The notes under the pieces are model-generated. The model saw only the letters and a list, made by a program, of their open reading frames with translations. It had not been told where the DNA came from and ran no database searches. This document shows positions 60,510 through 64,000 of a stretch of DNA of 64,000 bases, piece after piece (the first letter of the stretch is position 1; the number at the start of each line of letters is the position of its first letter). The translations under genes were made by a program, and so were the position numbers. Location: NCBI RefSeq assembly GCF_014698795.1, contig NZ_JACJTR010000005.1, positions 186,001 through 250,000 on the forward strand, in the 5' to 3' direction. This DNA is from Nostoc sp. FACHB-892 (GTDB taxonomy: Bacteria > Cyanobacteriota > Cyanobacteriia > Cyanobacteriales > Nostocaceae).

Positions 60510-61232
60510 TTATTTAGAGACTTCGCTCTTCTGCGGTTCTACTTGGGTCAATTCAGTGCCAACACGCTTGGAAAAGCCCCAGCCCAAAATTAAGAAGATG
60601 GCAGTAATCATGATCCATTCTGGTGGAACTAAATTATCGTTCACCACTTTCAACAACAAGCGCAAGCCTACCAACGCTACAGTTACATAGCCTGCGTCTT
60701 CTAGGTTTTCATATTCGTCTAGCCAACGGATAAACAATCCCGCCATAAATCGCAGCGTAATAATACCAATTGTTGCACCCGTCAGCACTAGCCATTTTTC
60801 TTGAGAAACTGCGATCGCAGTTGTCACGCTATCCAAAGAAAATGCCAAATCTGTAAATGCAATCACAGGTATCGCTTGCAACAATGAATTAAAACGCGGC
60901 CCGTGATGGTGATCGTCTTTGGTTTCTTCCGAGGTAAAGTGTTGGAATACCAACCACAGTAGATAAGCAGCGCCCAATAATTCAAATTGCCAGAATTGTT
61001 GTACCCAAGTGGCAGTGAGAATCAGGCTGATTCGCAGCACATAGGCAACGACTAAACCAAAGTTCAAAGCTCTACGCTCAAGTTCTTCGTCTTCCAGCCC
61101 GCGCGCGATCGCAGCCAGAGCGATCGCATTGTCGGCAGATAACAGCGCCTCTAAAAGCACCAGGATCAGCAGAACTATAAGGGCTTCAAGGCTGAAATGA
61201 AAGTCGAGGTAATCAAAAATTCGGTCTAGCAT
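60510..61232 (-). CDS. TerC-family membrane protein
   Basis: A 240-residue protein with seven or more hydrophobic segments. The acidic family motifs are present: ALLSADNAIALAAIARGLEDEELERRAL (region about 27-55) and FTDLAFSLDSVTTAIAVS. TerC/Alx relatives move manganese or other divalent metals, and in plants and cyanobacteria a TerC protein is linked to thylakoid membrane assembly. The linker between helices 3 and 4 has a HHHG cluster. Substrate is inferred from the family. The gene is isolated on the minus strand. Confidence 0.85.
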   Translation of the reverse strand: MLDRIFDYLDFHFSLEALIVLLILVLLEALLSADNAIALAAIARGLEDEELERRALNFGLVVAYVLRISLILTATWVQQFWQFELLGAAYLLWLVFQHFTSEETKDDHHHGPRFNSLLQAIPVIAFTDLAFSLDSVTTAIAVSQEKWLVLTGATIGIITLRFMAGLFIRWLDEYENLEDAGYVTVALVGLRLLLKVVNDNLVPPEWIMITAIFLILGWGFSKRVGTELTQVEPQKSEVSK

Positions 61233-61504
61233 TCCGGGTTTCTCAAGCAGAAAAAATTAAAATTTGACAAGAACAGAGATTTATATATTAAAAATCGCAA
61301 TAAATTGCCACTCTAATCCAGCTTAACGTGCTTGTGGTGGATTTTGAAGAGGGTTGAATGGATGCTATCGTAATTCAAGTGGGGGAACTTGCGTATAAGT
61401 CAATACATCCAAAGTTCTAACATCTAGCTTAAGGCGATCGCAATGGATTGTTGTCAGTTCGCATCTAAAATTAGAAGATGAGAACAAAAATATGGCAAGA
61501 GTTT

Positions 61505-61741
61505 ATGGATAACACACTTCTACAACGCATCACTCATAATCCAAATATCTGCCACGGTAAACCCTGCATTCGAGGACTTCGTTATCCAGTTGAGTTTATT
61601 TTGGAACTGCTCAGTTCTGGCATGACTACTGAAGAAATATTGGCAGATTATGACGATTTAGAATCTAAAGATATTTTGGCTGTTTTGTTATTTGCCGCTC
61701 GACTCAGCCAAGTCAAAAGCATTCATCGAATCGCCTCATGA
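61505..61741 (+). CDS. DUF433-family antitoxin
   Basis: A 78-residue protein with NPNICHGKPCIRGLRYPVEF and LSSGMTTEEILADYDDLESKDILAVLLFAAR, the DUF433 helix-turn-helix signature. Its TGA overlaps the ATG of the next gene by four bases. In cyanobacteria DUF433 proteins pair with DUF5615 PIN-like toxins. An in-frame ATG at 61478 would add nine residues. The partner here is truncated, so this gene may be retained without function or as an anti-addiction module. Confidence 0.85.
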   Translation: MDNTLLQRITHNPNICHGKPCIRGLRYPVEFILELLSSGMTTEEILADYDDLESKDILAVLLFAARLSQVKSIHRIAS

Positions 61742-61911
61742 AATTTATTGTCGATGCTCAGTTACCAGTTCGTCTTGCCCGTTTTCTCAAAACTTCAGGT
61801 TATGACACGATCCACACCAGAGACTTACCAAACTTCCAATCTGTAGTTGAATTGTTTAAGCAGCATTCCTATATTGAAATAAATCAAGACACCATTATTG
61901 TGCATCAGTAG
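61738..61911 (+). pseudogene. DUF5615 PIN-like toxin, internally deleted
   Basis: The 57-codon frame gives MKFIVDAQLPVRLARFLKT, GYDTIHTRDLPN, then jumps to VVELFKQHSYIEINQDTI and a stop. Normal DUF5615 proteins are about twice as long and carry further acidic residues (a TKDSDF-like segment) between these parts. The reading frame is kept, so the protein may still be made but should lack part of the PIN-like active site. The first catalytic Asp (VDAQLP) remains. Confidence 0.7.
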
Positions 61912-61932
61912 TCTGTATGAAAATTTCTAATA

Positions 61933-63324
61933 TCACACGTAGGCTCTAGCTTCCCGTTCTAGATACTCAATTTCTCTTTTCCACCGCTCAAGCTTGTTTT
62001 CTCGCTCTTGTAATTGATCTGCTGTAGGCTTTCTGGAAGGCTGGGTATTTGGATTAGGCAGAATTCCATGATTTTTAAGCCAAGTTGGGGAAAATTCCTG
62101 CACCTGCCAAAGATAAACATGATCGTGCTTATCGCCACCCATACAACGAATCCGCTTGACTGAAAGTCTGGATTCACCAAAAAAGATTTGCTCATTCCTG
62201 GAATTTTTTGGAAACAGGCGCGTCTCACTACCTCTTCCACGAAAGAATTCGATTACAAACCACTCACCAAAATCGAATATACAAACCTCTGTCGGGTCGC
62301 TACCATCATCCTCCAATAGATCAAGATTACCTTGGGTTTGAGAGGCTATAGCAATTTGTGATGCCATAGGTAACAAAATACGAAGCCGTTCAAAGCGGTT
62401 ACTGTAATCAGCCCAAAAATCTCTGCGTCTACATAGCTGATTTGACTCGAATTTTTGTAAATTTAGATTGTTCAATATTAGATTTACTAACTTTTGGAAA
62501 TCACCATAATTGATACCTCCAATTAACTCTCGAAGTCTTCGCCTTGCTGGCTCTGAAAGTTTATACCAATTATCCCCATTTATATAGTTATTTCGCAACC
62601 AATCAACCAGTAATGAATGATTGCTAGCTATATCATTGGAAACATTAGTTAGTAAATGATTCACAGCTTTTATTTGCTGACTCTCTGACATTTCATCCAA
62701 ACAACTTAACAACCATCTTACTTGCTGCTGATTTGGAGAGCGAATCGTAGTAAAATAAGGAGTTATATCTTCTATGAAATTGCTGAATAATGGAATCCAA
62801 TTAGGTAAATCTTCTTTGATTATGTTTAGTAATTCAGTTCGATTAATACGCTGTTCACAAGCAATTTTTGCTAATTCTATACCTGCTTGTATACTGCAAA
62901 ACGCCCGGATAATTTGAACTGTTAGCAGGTGACTAACTAAATCAGAATTAGCAAAAATATCAAAAGATTCAGCTAAAGACTGTGCTAACACCTGTTCTTG
63001 CCAATCACCATAATAAATAGCTAAACGCCACAATAGCTGATGTTGTAGCCATGAGTTATAAATTGCTACCTTCCAAATCGCTGCTGATGTTTTCCTAGAT
63101 CGGTCAAGATTTTGCTGATCCCACTGTGCTTTAGCATGGATGCAATAAACCCAATCCAACGGACTTACTTGATCATCTTTACCCTGTTCAATAGCTTCCA
63201 ATATTTTATCAACGCTTGGTATTGATATTGTTGCATCTGGTAACTTACTTGCAAGCTGAATAAGTTGATTAGGACTACACTGGGGAGTTTCAGGTAGGGA
63301 AGGAATGGAAAACGGATAATTCAA
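61933..63324 (-). CDS. zorC: EH_Signature-domain protein, probable ZorC of a Zorya defence system
   Basis: A 463-residue, mainly helical protein. The C-terminal EH-type region includes CIFDFGEWFVIEFFRGRG (Glu about 359), GGDKHDHVYLWQVQEFSP (His about 400 and 402) and the closing WLKNHGI motif. This Glu...His pattern with a Trp-Gln-x-x-Phe end is that of the EH_Signature domain, known as ZorC of Zorya type I. The N-terminal 300 residues are helical repeats (for example VRWLLSCLDEMSESQQ) with no other known motif. It starts at TTG 63324 behind AAAGGAG and lies 13 bp after the zorB-like gene, so the two form an operon. ZorC is thought to bind DNA with ZorD after the ZorAB motor senses phage. No helicase follows it in the window. 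The symbol rests on context plus the motif. Confidence 0.72.
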   Translation of the reverse strand: MNYPFSIPSLPETPQCSPNQLIQLASKLPDATISIPSVDKILEAIEQGKDDQVSPLDWVYCIHAKAQWDQQNLDRSRKTSAAIWKVAIYNSWLQHQLLWRLAIYYGDWQEQVLAQSLAESFDIFANSDLVSHLLTVQIIRAFCSIQAGIELAKIACEQRINRTELLNIIKEDLPNWIPLFSNFIEDITPYFTTIRSPNQQQVRWLLSCLDEMSESQQIKAVNHLLTNVSNDIASNHSLLVDWLRNNYINGDNWYKLSEPARRRLRELIGGINYGDFQKLVNLILNNLNLQKFESNQLCRRRDFWADYSNRFERLRILLPMASQIAIASQTQGNLDLLEDDGSDPTEVCIFDFGEWFVIEFFRGRGSETRLFPKNSRNEQIFFGESRLSVKRIRCMGGDKHDHVYLWQVQEFSPTWLKNHGILPNPNTQPSRKPTADQLQERENKLERWKREIEYLEREARAYV

Positions 63325-63337
63325 TGTTTTAGCTCCT

Positions 63338-63991
63338 TTAAAGAGAGGTTTTGACGATATCTTTTTTTAATTCATCACTACGGAACTGAAAGCGGAAAAC
63401 TACTTTGCGATCGCCTGGATTATCACGTTTTTTGTCAGATTCAATTTCTCCCCGACCAGCAGCTAATATTTTCTGGCTTAAAGGTGCTTTGGTAGGGAAA
63501 TTCATATCATAAAAAATGTAGTTGTAAACTGATGATGATCGCAACAAGCTTAGTTGTAGATTAGTCTTGTCGTCTCCATCTGAGCTAGTGTGACCTTCTA
63601 TAACTACGCGGCTAATTTCCTGCTCAAATTCTGGTTTTGAGAAAATAACCCCACTGTAAACAGGAATAAAGCGGCGTAAGAAGGCTTTACCTTCTGGTTT
63701 AAGTTCTGTACTTCCTTTAGCAAAAAGAATTGATTCTTGTATACTGATATCCCCAGTTTCCGGGTTAACTTTGACATTAATATTGTTGCTTTTCATCTGT
63801 CCCACAACATTACCAATTACTACCCGTTTTGGTACATCCTTTTGTGCAAGCTGGAGTAGTGCAGTAATAAATAGCAAAGCAAAAAACATTAGTAAACCAG
63901 ACATCAGATCGCCAATAGACAGATATATACTAGAATCATCATCATCGGCAATTTCTGTATCAACAAATTCGTCGCTGATAAAATCAGCCAT
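63338..63991 (-). CDS. zorB: MotB/OmpA-like inner-membrane protein, probable ZorB
   Basis: A 217-residue protein. An acidic N-terminus (DDDDSS) is followed by one membrane helix (LSIGDLMSGLLMFFALLFITALL), with Asp28 placed where MotB carries its proton-path Asp. A C-terminal OmpA/MotB peptidoglycan-binding domain follows: ILFAKGSTELKPEGKAFL, VVIEGHTSSDGDDKTNLQLSLLRSSSVYNYI and KILAAGRGEIES. This is the ZorB arrangement, whose dimer sits inside the MotA-like ZorA pentamer. ATG 63991 is nine bases from the window edge; zorA is expected just beyond. MotB/TolR/ExbD-type proteins share the design, but pairing with the EH_Signature gene favours Zorya. Confidence 0.8.
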   Translation of the reverse strand: MADFISDEFVDTEIADDDDSSIYLSIGDLMSGLLMFFALLFITALLQLAQKDVPKRVVIGNVVGQMKSNNINVKVNPETGDISIQESILFAKGSTELKPEGKAFLRRFIPVYSGVIFSKPEFEQEISRVVIEGHTSSDGDDKTNLQLSLLRSSSVYNYIFYDMNFPTKAPLSQKILAAGRGEIESDKKRDNPGDRKVVFRFQFRSDELKKDIVKTSL

Positions 63992-64000
63992 TTTAATTAC

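Noticed and set aside
1..64000. tRNA, rRNA, transposase and integrase genes
   Set aside because: No acceptor-stem/T-loop pattern, rRNA core or transposase/integrase motif was recognised by eye; a tRNAscan-SE and ISfinder run would be needed to exclude weak cases.

Overview
The window is chromosomal DNA of a filamentous, probably heterocyst-forming cyanobacterium of the Nostoc/Anabaena type. The octamer GCGATCGC (the HIP1 motif) occurs throughout. Many gaps hold heptanucleotide short tandem repeats and other dispersed repeats. The genes include cyanobacterial markers: ndhF, rbcR, psb27, a Z-ISO-like carotene isomerase, a PEP-CTERM protein, XisH/XisI and pentapeptide-repeat proteins. No rRNA, tRNA, CRISPR array, transposase or integrase was found.

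Region by region. 1-1200: remnant of a RelE-type toxin-antitoxin pair (toxin broken by a stop codon), a pentapeptide protein and a small ORF. 1273-6321: ndhF, an atypical thioredoxin, a Z-ISO homologue and the LysR regulator rbcR. 6568-11937: a Ser/Thr kinase followed by three membrane-anchored periplasmic binding proteins with the same N-terminus and no transporter genes. 12016-22670: a Crp/Fnr regulator, a free-standing DALR protein, a HAD phosphatase, a PEP-CTERM protein, polA, psb27 and argB, plus small accessory genes. 22873-28117: an accretion zone behind aroK. Two extra copies of the aroK 3' end bound blocks carrying a histidine kinase/binding-protein pair and a broken xisH with an intact xisI. 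28835-41055: mostly housekeeping genes (ubiX, an RNase R-like protein with an altered active site, clpP, a YyaL-type protein, mobA, a GH10-like secreted protein). 41703-49865: metal uptake. It holds a FecB-like binding protein, then an Ftr1 permease, a ferritin-like protein, an HHH lipoprotein and a multicopper oxidase behind a 39-bp perfect palindrome, then the cbiMNQO Co/Ni importer. 49948-61232: cofH, an HxlR regulator diverging from an azoreductase across two palindromic operators, pdxH, a decayed AI-2E-type exporter, scpA, a sugar nucleotidyltransferase, speA, ndk and terC. 61505-64000: a damaged DUF433/DUF5615 toxin-antitoxin pair, then the end of a Zorya-type anti-phage locus (zorC and zorB; zorA would lie just past the edge).

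How the genes work together. Three themes stand out. First, two sets of solute-binding proteins sit next to protein kinases instead of permeases, which suggests ligand sensing. Second, a ferroxidase/permease iron route lies beside a Co/Ni importer. Third, defence and addiction modules in several states of decay lie near the edges, ending in a Zorya locus with no zorD visible next to zorC.
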